A DNA stretch of 64,000 bases from Orlajensenia flava (GCF_004801905.1 NZ_SSSN01000005.1:310001-374000), one strand, 5' to 3'; shown: positions 11,334 to 20,005, counted from the stretch's first letter. Numbers and translations: made by a program. Notes: generated by a model from the letters alone, not told the origin.

Positions 11334-12653
11334 CTACTCGCTGAGCGCTTGGTCGGACTTCTTGACCGCGCTGTCGAGGGCCGACTGGGGCTCGCCCTTG
11401 CCCTGCAGCACGTTCGAGATCGCCGAGCCGATCGCCTCGGACAGGCCGACGTAGCCGGGCACCGTCGGGCGGGCCTGCTTGGCGTTGACACTGTTGGCGG
11501 CCATGATGTCCAGGCCCGGATACGCCTTCACCTGAGCCTGGAAGGCCGGCGAGTCGACCTCGGAGGAACGCAGCGGAAGGTTGCCGACGGCGACGTTCCA
11601 GCGCTCGTCCTGGGCGGCGGAGGTCAGCCACTCGGTGAACTGGTACGACCAGTAGGCACGGTTCTTGTCCTTGTGGTCGAACAACGCCCAGATGTCGGGA
11701 CCGGAGACGGTCTGGTGGTCGCCCTTCGTGCCCGGGAGGGTCGTGACGCCGTAATCCGTCTTCGCGGTCTTGAGGTCGTAGAGCTGCCACGGGCCCGACG
11801 TGATCATGCCGATGCGGTCGCTAGCGAACAGCTGCGCGAACTTGGTGTCGGTCTGGTCGAGGTAGACGCTCTTGTCATCGATCGCCATGTCGCGCAGGTA
11901 GGTCAGGGCGTTCACCCCAGCAGCGGAGTTGAAGGTCGCCTTGTTCTGGTCCTTGTTGAGGATCTCGCCGCCGTTCTGCCACAGGTGCGGCCAGAACTGC
12001 CACGTCGTCTCCTCCGACCCGGAGACCGAGTAGGCGTATCCGTAGGTCTCGGTTGCGGCATCCGTCAGCTTCTTGGCCGCGTCGCGGAAGTCGTCCCACG
12101 TCCAGTCGGCGGTGGGATAGGCGACGCCCGCCTTGTCGAACACCGTCTTGTTGTAGAGCAACGAGAGGTTGTCGACGATGGCCGGGAAGCCGATGGTCTT
12201 CTTGCCCGTGGGCTGCACCGTCTTGCGTGCGGCGTCGGAGAACTCGTCCCACTTGACCGCCGGATCGGAGACCCGGTCGGTGATGTCGAGGGTGCGACCG
12301 GATGTCTCCAGCTGGCTCGCCCAGGCTCCGAATGCGTAGGAGATGTCGGGGTAGTTGTTGCCCGCGAACCCGGCGGAGAGCTTCTGCAGCAGGTCCTCCG
12401 TGGAGGAGGCACCCGGCGAGACGTCGATCGAGACGTTCGGGTGGTCCTTCTCGAACTCCTTCGCGAGCTTCTCGACGAGCTTCTCCGCCTCTTCGGTCTG
12501 GCCGGTCCACATGGTCAGCTGCACCTTGGCGCTCTTGTCGAGCGTGGTTGCTCCTTGCGACGAACCGCAACCGGTCAGTGTCACGACCACGGCGGCGGTC
12601 AGCGCCAGCGCTGTCGTGGTCAGGAACGCCGTGCGGCGGGAAGTGGCTTTCAT
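11334..12653 (-). CDS. Sugar ABC transporter substrate-binding lipoprotein
   Basis: A 439-residue extracytoplasmic solute-binding protein (family 1). Its lipoprotein signal peptide ends TLTGC, with lipid-anchored Cys29, so it sits on the outer face of the membrane. The mature part has typical features of the family: WTGQTEEAEKLVEKLAKEFEK near the start (amphipathic helix), GFAGNNYPDISYAFG and FPAIVDNLSLLYNK in the ligand cleft, and TSGPWQLYDLK. It is encoded 51 bases after the SIS-domain gene and heads the permease-permease-kinase-kinase string. A ribosome-binding-like AAAGAGG lies just before the ATG. The ligand is inferred to be a galactosamine- or alpha-galactoside-type sugar from the neighbouring enzymes. 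Confidence 0.92.
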   Translation of the reverse strand: MKATSRRTAFLTTTALALTAAVVVTLTGCGSSQGATTLDKSAKVQLTMWTGQTEEAEKLVEKLAKEFEKDHPNVSIDVSPGASSTEDLLQKLSAGFAGNNYPDISYAFGAWASQLETSGRTLDITDRVSDPAVKWDEFSDAARKTVQPTGKKTIGFPAIVDNLSLLYNKTVFDKAGVAYPTADWTWDDFRDAAKKLTDAATETYGYAYSVSGSEETTWQFWPHLWQNGGEILNKDQNKATFNSAAGVNALTYLRDMAIDDKSVYLDQTDTKFAQLFASDRIGMITSGPWQLYDLKTAKTDYGVTTLPGTKGDHQTVSGPDIWALFDHKDKNRAYWSYQFTEWLTSAAQDERWNVAVGNLPLRSSEVDSPAFQAQVKAYPGLDIMAANSVNAKQARPTVPGYVGLSEAIGSAISNVLQGKGEPQSALDSAVKKSDQALSE

Positions 12654-12704
12654 CGTTGAATCCTCTTTCGGGTGCGTGTCGAGATCAGGAGATCGAGTCG
12701 GTTC

Positions 12705-13583
12705 TCAGCCGAGGACGATCGAGCGGGTGAGGTGCCTCGGGGTGTCGGGGTTGAGACCGCGGCTCTCGGCCACGGCGACGGCCATCCGCTGCGTGAGGGC
12801 CAGTTCGATGAGCGGGTCGTGGCTGCTGGTGCGCACCGTCGCCCCGGTGGCGCGGATGTCGTCGGCCAGGCCCGCGTCGCCGCGCCCGATCATCCACACC
12901 AGCGACTCGTCGCCGGCGACGGCGAGCGGGCCGTGGCGGTAGTCGAGCAACGGGTAGGACTCCGACCACGCCTGCGCGGCCTCGCGGATCTTGAGGGCGG
13001 CCTCTTGGGCGAGCCCGTAGGTCCAGCCGCTGCCGAGGTAGACGAAGTGACCGACGGATGCCGCCTCGACGCCGAGCGGCTCGGCCAGAGCGGCGGCTGC
13101 GGCATCCGGGAGGTCGCTGACGTCTTCGCCGAACGCGGCGCGGGCGAGCAGGACGAAGGTCGTGGGGAAGCGGGTCTGCACGACCGACTCCTCGTCTGCG
13201 AAGTCGAGCAGGAGCACGTCGTCGACGATCTCGGCGACGGGGGAGTCGGCCACGCCGGTGACGGCGATGGTGCGGACGCCGGCCGGCACGGCGCGGAGGG
13301 CGTCGATGACCTCGGTGGTGGTGCCCGACCGCGAGATGGCGATCACGGCGTCGTACTCGCGCCAGCGTCGCGGCTCCGAGGCGTAGGCGGCGTCGGTCTC
13401 GCCGAGGTCAGCCGCCTCGCGCAGGGCGGCGAACGACTCGGCGATGAAGGCCGACGTGCCGCAGCCGATCACCAGTACGCGCTCGCCGGGACGGGCGAGG
13501 AGCTCGGTGGCGCGAGGTGCGAGCTCGAGGGCTGCACGCCAGATGTCGGGCTGGCTGTCGATTTCACGGGTCGTGATGCTCAC
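12705..13583 (-). CDS. SIS-domain sugar-phosphate isomerase/deaminase, AgaS-like
   Basis: A 292-residue protein with two SIS folds. The first has VIGCGTSAFIAESF (about 37) and AISRSGTTTEVIDAL (about 85), and the second has YLGSGWTYGLAQEAALK (about 180) with YRHGPLA. This is the GlmS-like/AgaS arrangement without a glutaminase domain. AgaS converts galactosamine-6-phosphate to tagatose-6-phosphate with release of ammonia. The start is the GTG at 13583, with AGGAG five bases upstream; the open frame to 13742 lacks protein-like sequence. It lies between the aldolase gene and the transporter genes. A second copy is encoded at 20006-20899. Confidence 0.85.
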   Translation of the reverse strand: MSITTREIDSQPDIWRAALELAPRATELLARPGERVLVIGCGTSAFIAESFAALREAADLGETDAAYASEPRRWREYDAVIAISRSGTTTEVIDALRAVPAGVRTIAVTGVADSPVAEIVDDVLLLDFADEESVVQTRFPTTFVLLARAAFGEDVSDLPDAAAAALAEPLGVEAASVGHFVYLGSGWTYGLAQEAALKIREAAQAWSESYPLLDYRHGPLAVAGDESLVWMIGRGDAGLADDIRATGATVRTSSHDPLIELALTQRMAVAVAESRGLNPDTPRHLTRSIVLG

Positions 13584-13674
13584 GGGAACTCCTGCGTCTC
13601 GTCGGTCCGACTGAGCCGGACCGGGTGGTGCACTCATCATCGCCGATAATGATTGCTTTGTATCTTTAATGCGC

Positions 13675-13709
13675 GGAACGATCATTCCTGTTGATCGGTA
13701 CGTGCCGAT
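13675..13709. promoter_or_regulatory. Paired near-palindromes upstream of the agaS-like gene
   Basis: Two imperfect palindromes sit in the 125-base gap between the aldolase stop and the SIS-domain gene: GGAACGATCATTCC (13675-13688) and ATCGGTACGTGCCGAT (13694-13709). Each has a single mismatched base pair. They are AT-rich compared with the surroundings and are plausible operators for one of the DeoR-type regulators in the locus. This is inferred from position and symmetry only. Confidence 0.4.
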
Positions 13710-14566
13710 TATGCAGATGCCGCGGGCGCGATGATGCGGCACAGGTGTGCGACGAGCGCGGCGGTGGCGTCGCGGGAGGAACGCGAGTACTTCCGCGGGT
13801 CGATGGCGCCGGGTTGCTCAGCGAGGGCGGAGCGCAGCGCATCCGTGGCCGCGATGTTGAGCGCGGTTCCCACGTTGACCTTGCGGATGCCGGCTTCGAC
13901 CGCCTCGCGCACCACGTCGTCGGCAACACCCGACGACCCGTGCAGCACGAGGGGAACCGGCACGCGCAGCGCGATGCGACGCACGAGGGCGATGTCGACA
14001 GCCGCGGATTGCTCGCGCATGGCGTGTGAACTGCCCACGGCCACGGCGAGGCCGTCGACATCCGTCGCCTCCGCGAAGGCCCGCGCCTCATCGGGGTCGG
14101 TGCGCACGCCGGGCGCATGCGCGCCGTCCTTGCCGCCGATCTCGCCGAGTTCGGCCTCCACCCAGAGTCCGAGCGCATGCGCCTCCGCCACGACCGCGGC
14201 CGTCGCTTCGACGTTGTCCTCGTAGTCGAGCGTCGACGCGTCGAACATGATCGATCCGACCCCGAGGTCACCCGCTCGGGCGAAGACCCTTCGCAGCAGG
14301 TCGCGATCCTCGACGTGGTCGAGATGCAGGCCGACGGGCACGGGAGCAGCGGCCGCCAACTCCCGGCAGGCGGCGAGGATCGGCTCCGGCGAGCGGTGCC
14401 AGCGGATGGCGTTCTCGCTCACCTGCAGCAGCACTCCGACGCCTGCCGACGACGCGCCCTCGACGATCGCCTCGGCCTGGTCGAGCGTGATGACGTTGAA
14501 CGCCGGGACGGCTCCGCCCCGCTCGGCGGCATCGTCGACCAGCGCACGCGTCGAGCTCAGCGTCAT
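13709..14566 (-). CDS. Class II fructose/tagatose-bisphosphate aldolase (KbaY/GatY-like)
   Basis: A 285-residue zinc-dependent aldolase that should cleave tagatose-1,6-bisphosphate (or fructose-1,6-bisphosphate) to dihydroxyacetone phosphate and glyceraldehyde-3-phosphate. It shows AVPAFNVITLDQAEAIVEGA near the start, VGLHLDHVEDRDLL (about 78, His-Asp zinc site), IMFDASTLDYEDNV (about 108), VEAELGEIGGKDG (about 138), VAVGSSHAM (about 175) and LVLHGSSGVADD (about 208). It overlaps the melA-like gene upstream by four bases (ATGA at 14563-14566), so the two are co-transcribed. With the AgaS-like and LacC-like enzymes it completes a tagatose-phosphate route. Confidence 0.88.
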   Translation of the reverse strand: MTLSSTRALVDDAAERGGAVPAFNVITLDQAEAIVEGASSAGVGVLLQVSENAIRWHRSPEPILAACRELAAAAPVPVGLHLDHVEDRDLLRRVFARAGDLGVGSIMFDASTLDYEDNVEATAAVVAEAHALGLWVEAELGEIGGKDGAHAPGVRTDPDEARAFAEATDVDGLAVAVGSSHAMREQSAAVDIALVRRIALRVPVPLVLHGSSGVADDVVREAVEAGIRKVNVGTALNIAATDALRSALAEQPGAIDPRKYSRSSRDATAALVAHLCRIIAPAASA

Positions 14567-15879
14567 GGCAGCATCAGGTCGAGGTCGCCGCCGAGGCTGC
14601 GAGGAAGCAGAGCGCGGTGGGCTTCGGTGAGTTCGTCGCACAGGGCCCAGATCTGCTCGGGGGTGAGCGTCGAGCTCGCATTCGGGTCGATCAGCACCGC
14701 CTGGCGCACCAGGTCGGGGTTGCCCGTGCGTGCGGCCTCGATGGTGAGGCCGGCGACGGAGAGGTACGTGCGGTTGAGCGCTGCGCCCTGCTCGGGGATC
14801 GCGCCGAAGGGATGGGGATGCACGCCGTCGCGATCGACGGTGCTGGGCACCTCGACCACCGCGCCGGGCGGCAGGTTGTCGATGAGGCCGCGGTTGACGA
14901 CGTTGGCGTGGATCATGCGTTCGGTGCCCGTGAGCATCGAGTGGATGATCTGCGGAGCGTACTCGGCTGCGCCTTCCTCGAGCTGCAGCGGCTCCCCGGA
15001 TGCCAGCGCGTCCTTCGCATGCTCGAACTCGGCGACGTTCTCCTCGGAGATTCCGATGTACTGCAGCGGCTCGATGCGGAAGTGTTCGATCTGCTCGGGA
15101 GAGCGCAGGAACCAGTCCAGGTACTCCGACGAGTGCTCGCTGGTCTCCGTCGGGTAGAAGCCGATCCGGCGGAACATCTCGACCCGCACCCGCCGCTCCA
15201 GTTCGGGGTCGGCGGCGATCTTCTCGCGGAGCGCCGGGTAGAGGCTCTCGCCGTCGCGGCTCCACTCCACCAGCCACGCCTGGTGGTTGACGCCCGCGGC
15301 GCGGTAGTGCGTGCCCTCCATCGGAACACCGATGAGCTCGCACAGGTCATGCACCGTCCAGTACACGCTGTGGCACAGGCCGACGGCCTTGAGCGACGGC
15401 GCCACCACCGACAGCCACCAGATGTTCATCGCCATCGGGTTGGTGTAGTTGAGGAACCAGGCCTCCGGGCAGATCTCGAGCATGTCGGCTGCGATGCCGC
15501 TCAGCACGGGGAACGTGCGCAGGGCGCGGAACACGCCGCCGACCCCGGTGGTGTCGCCGATGGTCTGCAGCAACCCGTGCCGGGCCGGCACCTCGAGGTC
15601 GATGCGCGTCGCCGCTATGCCGCCCACCTGGATCATGTTGATGACGAAGTCTGCGCCGGCCAACGCCTCCCGGCGGTCGAGCGTCGCGACGATCTCCGCC
15701 TCGCGGCCGAAGCGCTCCGAGAGCTGCTGGGCGGTTCCGCGGGCGACCTCGAGTCGCTCGGCGTCGATGTCGTGCAGCACGATGCGCAGTGGAGGAAGGT
15801 CATCGAAGCGGAACAGGTCGGCGACGAGTTGGCGGGTGAAGACGACGCTGCCTGCGCCGAGGAAGACGAGCTGGGGCAT
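14563..15879 (-). CDS. GH4 alpha-galactosidase/6-phospho-glycosidase, MelA-like
   Basis: A 438-residue family-4 glycoside hydrolase, a cytoplasmic enzyme that uses NAD+ and a divalent metal in a redox-assisted cleavage. It opens with the Rossmann motif PQLVFLGAGSVVFTRQL. The segment INMIQVGG and the metal/substrate motifs FLNYTNPMAMNIWW (about 135) and VGLCHSVYWT (about 160; the CHS form is typical of alpha-galactosidases and alpha-glucosidases) follow, with AGVNHQAWLVEW (about 195). Length matches MelA. It is the first gene of the minus-strand operon and diverges from a DeoR regulator. Which glycoside it splits is uncertain; an alpha-galactoside or related amino-sugar glycoside fits the pathway. 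Confidence 0.85.
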   Translation of the reverse strand: MPQLVFLGAGSVVFTRQLVADLFRFDDLPPLRIVLHDIDAERLEVARGTAQQLSERFGREAEIVATLDRREALAGADFVINMIQVGGIAATRIDLEVPARHGLLQTIGDTTGVGGVFRALRTFPVLSGIAADMLEICPEAWFLNYTNPMAMNIWWLSVVAPSLKAVGLCHSVYWTVHDLCELIGVPMEGTHYRAAGVNHQAWLVEWSRDGESLYPALREKIAADPELERRVRVEMFRRIGFYPTETSEHSSEYLDWFLRSPEQIEHFRIEPLQYIGISEENVAEFEHAKDALASGEPLQLEEGAAEYAPQIIHSMLTGTERMIHANVVNRGLIDNLPPGAVVEVPSTVDRDGVHPHPFGAIPEQGAALNRTYLSVAGLTIEAARTGNPDLVRQAVLIDPNASSTLTPEQIWALCDELTEAHRALLPRSLGGDLDLMLP

Positions 15880-15919
15880 GACCCGATCATGCGGTGCAGT
15901 GCGCGTTATGCGCAACTCA

Positions 15920-15960
15920 ATGAGCGCAATGGCTGTAAAGTGAGCATTTCGGATGAGCGT
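15920..15960. promoter_or_regulatory. Repeated TGAGCG-type boxes between melA-like gene and deoR
   Basis: The 106-base divergent region holds three direct copies of a TGAGC box: ATGAGCGCA (from 15920), TGAGCAT (15941) and ATGAGCGT (15953). The first two are 20 bases apart, about two helical turns. Similar boxes recur after the regulator gene at 16809-16836. Direct repeats like these are common operators of DeoR-family repressors, so autoregulation plus control of the divergent operon is a fair inference. Confidence 0.4.
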
Positions 15961-15985
15961 ACAACGGAGTCGGAGGGGCGATCGG

Positions 15986-16798
15986 ATGGCTGTGACACGC
16001 GAGGGGCTGTTGGCGCGGAGCAATTCCGGCAAGAGATCCAGGCGCATGGTGGAGATTCTCGATCTGGTGGCGGAGCAGGGCACCCTGAGCCTCACCGACC
16101 TGTCGGAGAAGCTGGGCATCTCGGCCGCCACCGCCCGCCGAGACCTCTCCGACCTCGCGGAGCAGCGCCTGCTGGTCCGCACACATGGTGGGGCGACGAG
16201 CATCGACCGGAGCGCCGAGCTGCCGGTGGTCCTCAGAGACACCCGCTTCCAGAGCGCCAAGAAGGCCATCGCCCAACGGATGGCGTCCTTGATTCCCACC
16301 GAGCGCTATGCGGTGGCCCTCAGCGGCGGCACCACCACCGCGAGCGTCGCCCGAGAGCTGGCCAGGCACCCCGGCCTCACGATCATCACCAACTCGCTCT
16401 CCATCGCCAGCCTGGTGTCCAACTATCCGCAGATGAAGGTCGTCATGACGGGCGGCATCCTGCGCTCCCAATCGCTCGAACTCGTCGGGGTGCTCGCCGA
16501 GAACACCTTCGCCGCCGTCAACATCGGCACGGCCATCCTCGGCGCGGACGGCATCACGGCCGCCACGGGAGTGACCACCCATGACGAGACGGAGGCTCGC
16601 ACGAACCGCGCCATGGTCTCGAAGGCGCAGCGCACGGTCGTTGTCACGGACGGATCGAAGGTCGGCCGGGTCGCGCTGGCCCAGATGGCGCCCACCGAGC
16701 AGATCGACATGCTCATCACGGATCGTTCCGCTGACGCGCAGGAGCTCGACCTGCTGCGCGCGGCGGGAGTCGATATCGTCATCGCCGACGCCGAATGA
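15986..16798 (+). CDS. DeoR-family transcriptional regulator (sugar module 1)
   Basis: A 270-residue repressor. The N-terminal winged helix-turn-helix spans about residues 17-75 (EILDLVAEQGTLSLTDLSEK, then ISAATARRDLSDLAEQ, the recognition helix, then LVRTHGGA). The C-terminal sugar-phosphate sensor carries LSGGTTTASVAREL (about 105), TNSLSIASLV, VMTGGILRSQSLELVG and VTDGSKVGRVAL. The chosen ATG has GGAGG nine bases upstream; an ATG 33 bases earlier lacks one. It is divergent from the GH4 gene, the usual layout for a local repressor relieved by a phosphorylated sugar. Confidence 0.9.
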   Translation: MAVTREGLLARSNSGKRSRRMVEILDLVAEQGTLSLTDLSEKLGISAATARRDLSDLAEQRLLVRTHGGATSIDRSAELPVVLRDTRFQSAKKAIAQRMASLIPTERYAVALSGGTTTASVARELARHPGLTIITNSLSIASLVSNYPQMKVVMTGGILRSQSLELVGVLAENTFAAVNIGTAILGADGITAATGVTTHDETEARTNRAMVSKAQRTVVVTDGSKVGRVALAQMAPTEQIDMLITDRSADAQELDLLRAAGVDIVIADAE

Positions 16799-16808
16799 TC
16801 GGGGCTTG

Positions 16809-16836
16809 CGCTCACCCATTGTGATCGATTCGCTCA
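16809..16836. promoter_or_regulatory. Two inverted TGAGCG boxes upstream of the LLM gene
   Basis: CGCTCA at 16809-16814 and again at 16831-16836 (TGAGCG on the other strand), exactly 22 bases apart, flanking GTGATCGATTC. They resemble the boxes in front of the regulator gene and precede the oxidoreductase gene, suggesting the same regulator controls it. Position and motif only. Confidence 0.35.
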
Positions 16837-16900
16837 TTCAGTTGGAGAAATGCGCGGCACTCCTGACAATGAAGTCGGCGGAAGGGATGAGGCTCACCGG

Positions 16901-17941
16901 ATGAAGTTCTGGCTCCACGGGTTCCCGATCCCCACGCGCAGCGCACCCCTGGCCCGGCGGGCTGAGGGGTGGGGATACGAGGGCATCCTGCTGGCCGACA
17001 GTCAGCTGCTCGTCGGCGACCCGTACAGCGAACTCGCGCTGTGCGCCGCCTCGACGACGACCCTTCGTCTCGGGGTCGGCGTCACCAACCCCATCACCCG
17101 CGACCCGTCGGTGACCGCGTCCGCGATTCTCACGGTGCACGAGGAGTCGGCCGGCCGGGCCATCCTGGGCTTCGGTCGGGGCGACTCGGCGCTCAAGCTG
17201 ATCGGCAAGAACCCCGCGAGCGTCTCCGAGACCACGCGGGCGATCGGCTCGTTGAAGACGTACCTGGGTTCGGACCCGTCCGATCCGGCGCGCGGTGGGA
17301 TGCCCCCGTGGGCGTCGCGCGACCTCGATCCCGTTGCCATCGACGTCGCGGCGACAGGTCCTCGCATGATCGGCCTGGCCGCCACCTCGGTGGACCGCGT
17401 CACCTTCAACATGGGTGCGCATGTCGAGAGCCTGCGCTGGGCGATCGAAACCGCGCGCGAGGCGAGGCGGGCCGCCGGTCTCGATCCGCACGGCGTCCCG
17501 TTCGGTGCCTACGTCGACGTGCACTGCAGCGACGACCTGGACGCAGCGGTCGGATTCGTCCGCGGAAGCGTGTCGATCTTCGCCAACTTCCTCGCGGAGG
17601 GTGCCGCGGCCGGAACGGTCGTCCCCGACGACGACAGGTCGGAACTGACCGCCGTCTCGCGCTCCTATGACGAAGCTGCGCACGGCGACTCGAGCGCGCC
17701 GCAGGCCGTGATCCTGTCGAGCGCGTTCGTCCAGCGATTCGCGTTGGTGGGGTCGCCGGAGCAGCTCATCGAACGCATCCGTCAGCTGGAATCGCTCGGC
17801 CTCGACCACCTCGTCCTGGTGCCGGCGTCCCGCGGCGCCTCGGAGGTCGCGATCGAGGACAGCAACGAACTGATCGCAGCGCAGGTGCTTCCGGAATTCG
17901 CTCGGACACCAACCGCGCCGCGCACGACGCCGGCATCATGA
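16901..17941 (+). CDS. LLM-class (F420-dependent-like) flavin oxidoreductase
   Basis: A 346-residue luciferase-like monooxygenase-superfamily protein, a TIM barrel that uses F420 or FMN. Typical features are MKFWLHGFPIPT at the start, WGYEGILLADSQL (about 25), LRLGVGVTNPITRDPSVTAS (about 57-76), RAILGFGRGDSALKLIGK (about 92-109) and, at the end, LVGSPEQLIERIRQL with HLVLVPA. These match the MER/F420-dependent branch more than FMN luciferases. The ATG at 16901 is preceded by GGAAGGGATGAGG. It is followed at once by an amidohydrolase gene, so the two probably act on one small molecule. Substrate and cofactor are not decided by the sequence. Confidence 0.85.
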   Translation: MKFWLHGFPIPTRSAPLARRAEGWGYEGILLADSQLLVGDPYSELALCAASTTTLRLGVGVTNPITRDPSVTASAILTVHEESAGRAILGFGRGDSALKLIGKNPASVSETTRAIGSLKTYLGSDPSDPARGGMPPWASRDLDPVAIDVAATGPRMIGLAATSVDRVTFNMGAHVESLRWAIETAREARRAAGLDPHGVPFGAYVDVHCSDDLDAAVGFVRGSVSIFANFLAEGAAAGTVVPDDDRSELTAVSRSYDEAAHGDSSAPQAVILSSAFVQRFALVGSPEQLIERIRQLESLGLDHLVLVPASRGASEVAIEDSNELIAAQVLPEFARTPTAPRTTPAS

Positions 17942-17952
17942 CAGGAGCCCCG

Positions 17953-19050
17953 ATGGCAGAACAACCCGACTGGCGACGGATCGCCGACATGCGACTGAGC
18001 GAGTGGACGCCGATGTCGCAACTCCGGGCGCCCGAGACCTCGGTCGAACGGTCGGCGGTTCCCTGCATCGATGTCCACAACCACCTCGGCCGGTGGCTCT
18101 CAGGTGGGGATTGGCAGGCCGGCACCGCGCCGTGGATCATCGACGACGCGGGCGCGTTGGTCGACCTGATGGACGAGCGGAACGTCGAGACGGTCGTCAA
18201 CCTCGATGGGATGTGGGGCGAGGAGGTCACCGCGAACGTTCGTCGCTACGACGAGTCGCATCCGGGCCGCTTCCTGACCTTCTGCCAACTGGACTGGTCC
18301 GTCCTCGCTCAGCCGAACGGCGTCGCGCAGCTGATCGCGTCGCTCGAGGACTCCGTTGCTCGCGGCGCTCGCGGCGTCAAGGTGTGGAAGACCCTCGGCC
18401 TCCACGTACGGGATGCCGACGGCACCCTCATCCGTCCCGACGACCCGCGGGTGATCGAGGTCCTGTCTGCCGCCGGAGACCATGGCCTGCCCGTCCTCAT
18501 CCACACCGCCGACCCGGTGGCCTTCTTCCAGCCCGTCGACGCGTTCAACGAACGGGTGGACGAGCTCAGCCGCATTCCGGAATGGTGGTTCGGGGACAGC
18601 AGCAGGTTCCCCACCTTCGACACCCTGTTGGACTGCCACGCCCGACTGGTGCTGTCCTGCCCCGGCACGCGGTTCATCGGAGCCCACGTCGGGTGCGCGG
18701 CGGAAGATCTCGACCGGGTCGAGCTCCTGCTCGCGGCCGCCCCGAACTACGCGGTCGACATCGCGGGACGGATGGCGGAGATCGGGCGTCAGCCTCGACG
18801 CTTCACCGCCATGCTTGAGCGCTTCGGCGACCGGGTGCTGTTCGGCACCGACATCTACCCCGCGACGGACGAGCAGTTCCGGCTGCACTTCCGCTTCCTC
18901 GAGACCGAGGACGAGAGCTTCGACTACGACCCGGGAAGTCCCATTCCCGGGCAGGGTCGATGGAAGGTGTCCGCTCTGGCCCTCGAGGGTGATCAGCTTC
19001 GTCGCGTCTATCGCGAGAACGCCCTAACCGTGCTGGGCCTCAACGGCTGA
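17953..19050 (+). CDS. Amidohydrolase-related TIM-barrel hydrolase
   Basis: A 365-residue amidohydrolase_2-type protein, a metal-dependent hydrolase or decarboxylase. The first metal motif is CIDVHNHLGRW (about residue 38). A barrel His lies in VLIHTADPVAFF (about 180), another in FIGAHVGCAAEDL (about 242), and the final Asp in RVLFGTDIYPATDEQFR (about 294). GVKVWKTLGLHV (about 140) carries a Lys at the place of the usual carboxylated or metal-near Lys. The ATG at 17953 has AGGAG five bases upstream. An ATG at 17938 overlaps the previous stop (ATGA) but lacks a site. It belongs with the LLM oxidoreductase; the actual reaction is unknown. Confidence 0.8.
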   Translation: MAEQPDWRRIADMRLSEWTPMSQLRAPETSVERSAVPCIDVHNHLGRWLSGGDWQAGTAPWIIDDAGALVDLMDERNVETVVNLDGMWGEEVTANVRRYDESHPGRFLTFCQLDWSVLAQPNGVAQLIASLEDSVARGARGVKVWKTLGLHVRDADGTLIRPDDPRVIEVLSAAGDHGLPVLIHTADPVAFFQPVDAFNERVDELSRIPEWWFGDSSRFPTFDTLLDCHARLVLSCPGTRFIGAHVGCAAEDLDRVELLLAAAPNYAVDIAGRMAEIGRQPRRFTAMLERFGDRVLFGTDIYPATDEQFRLHFRFLETEDESFDYDPGSPIPGQGRWKVSALALEGDQLRRVYRENALTVLGLNG

Positions 19051-19067
19051 TCGCGGACGGCCCGCAG

Positions 19068-19853
19068 TCAGTCGGCGACGATGAGGTCCCAGCCCGCCTC
19101 GCGAAAGGCCGACCGTTGGTCAGCCCCGATGCCGGAGTCGGTGATGAACGTCGAGCCACGGTTGGTGCGCACCGTCGCCAGCGAGATCTTCCCGATCTTG
19201 CTCGAGTCGGCCACGATCACCGTGCGGCTCGCGCGGTTCGCCATCCGGGAGTTCGCTGCCGCCTCCTGATCGTCATTGACGGTCGGCCCGACATCCGGGT
19301 GCATGCCGTTCACGCCGATGAACACGACGTCCATGGCCACCTGCTCCAGGATGGTGTCGGTGAACGGACCGACGAGCTCGTAGGACCTCGGATGGATGAC
19401 TCCGCCGGTCACCACGGTACGGATCTGCGGGCGGGTGGCCAGCTGGGCGGCGATGTTGATGGCGTTGGTGACGACCGTCAGCGAGATCCCCTGCGCGGGA
19501 GCGGAGATGTCGCGCCGGGCACTGAGGGCGAGGGCGATCGCCGTGCTGGTGGTGCCCCCGTTGAAGCCGACGACGCTTCCCAGCTCGACCAGCGCGCTCG
19601 CCGCGAGAGCGATGCGGTCCTTCTGAGACGAGTTCTGGCTCTTGCGGTATCGGAGCGGCAGCTCGTAGGCGACCTCCTGTGCGACCGCGCCACCGTGCGT
19701 GCGGCGCAGCAATTCCTGCTCGGCCAGGTCGTCCAGGTCGCGCCGAGCGGTCGCGGGAGAGACGCCGAGCTGTTCCACGAGGTCTTCGACCCGGAGTCGA
19801 CCGCGATCGCCCAGCATGTCCAACACGGCGGACAGTCGCTCGGATCGCTTCAT
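19068..19853 (-). CDS. DeoR-family transcriptional regulator (sugar module 2)
   Basis: A 261-residue DeoR/GlpR-type regulator. The helix-turn-helix is at residues 5-60 (RLSAVLDMLGDRGRLRVEDL, then VSPATARRDLDDLAEQ and LRRTHGGAVAQ). The sensor domain shows VGFNGGTTSTAIALAL (about 95), VVTNAINIAAQLA, VVTGGVIHPRSYELVG, FIGVNGMHPDVG and VADSSKIGKISL. Start at the ATG giving MKRSERLSAVLDML; the longer open frame is the antisense of nothing recognisable. It ends the minus-strand operon of binding protein, two permeases and a SIS protein, and converges on the amidohydrolase gene with a 17-base gap. It probably represses its own operon. Confidence 0.9.
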   Translation of the reverse strand: MKRSERLSAVLDMLGDRGRLRVEDLVEQLGVSPATARRDLDDLAEQELLRRTHGGAVAQEVAYELPLRYRKSQNSSQKDRIALAASALVELGSVVGFNGGTTSTAIALALSARRDISAPAQGISLTVVTNAINIAAQLATRPQIRTVVTGGVIHPRSYELVGPFTDTILEQVAMDVVFIGVNGMHPDVGPTVNDDQEAAANSRMANRASRTVIVADSSKIGKISLATVRTNRGSTFITDSGIGADQRSAFREAGWDLIVAD

Positions 19854-20005
19854 CGCTCGTCTCTCGTGCACGGCTGCGCTGACCGGCGGGCGGGGGCTCG
19901 GAGTCTCCTCGTGCGCGGCGACGAGACTGGCACCACGATATCGGGGCGAGTCCAACACGTCCGGCCCATCCGCGAGTTCCCCGGAATCCGTCGGCGCGGA
20001 AATGC

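Noticed and set aside
9466-12653. ABC ATPase gene for the sugar transporter
   Set aside because: No Walker A motif (GxxGxGKS/T) is encoded in either transporter operon; a shared ATPase elsewhere is more likely.
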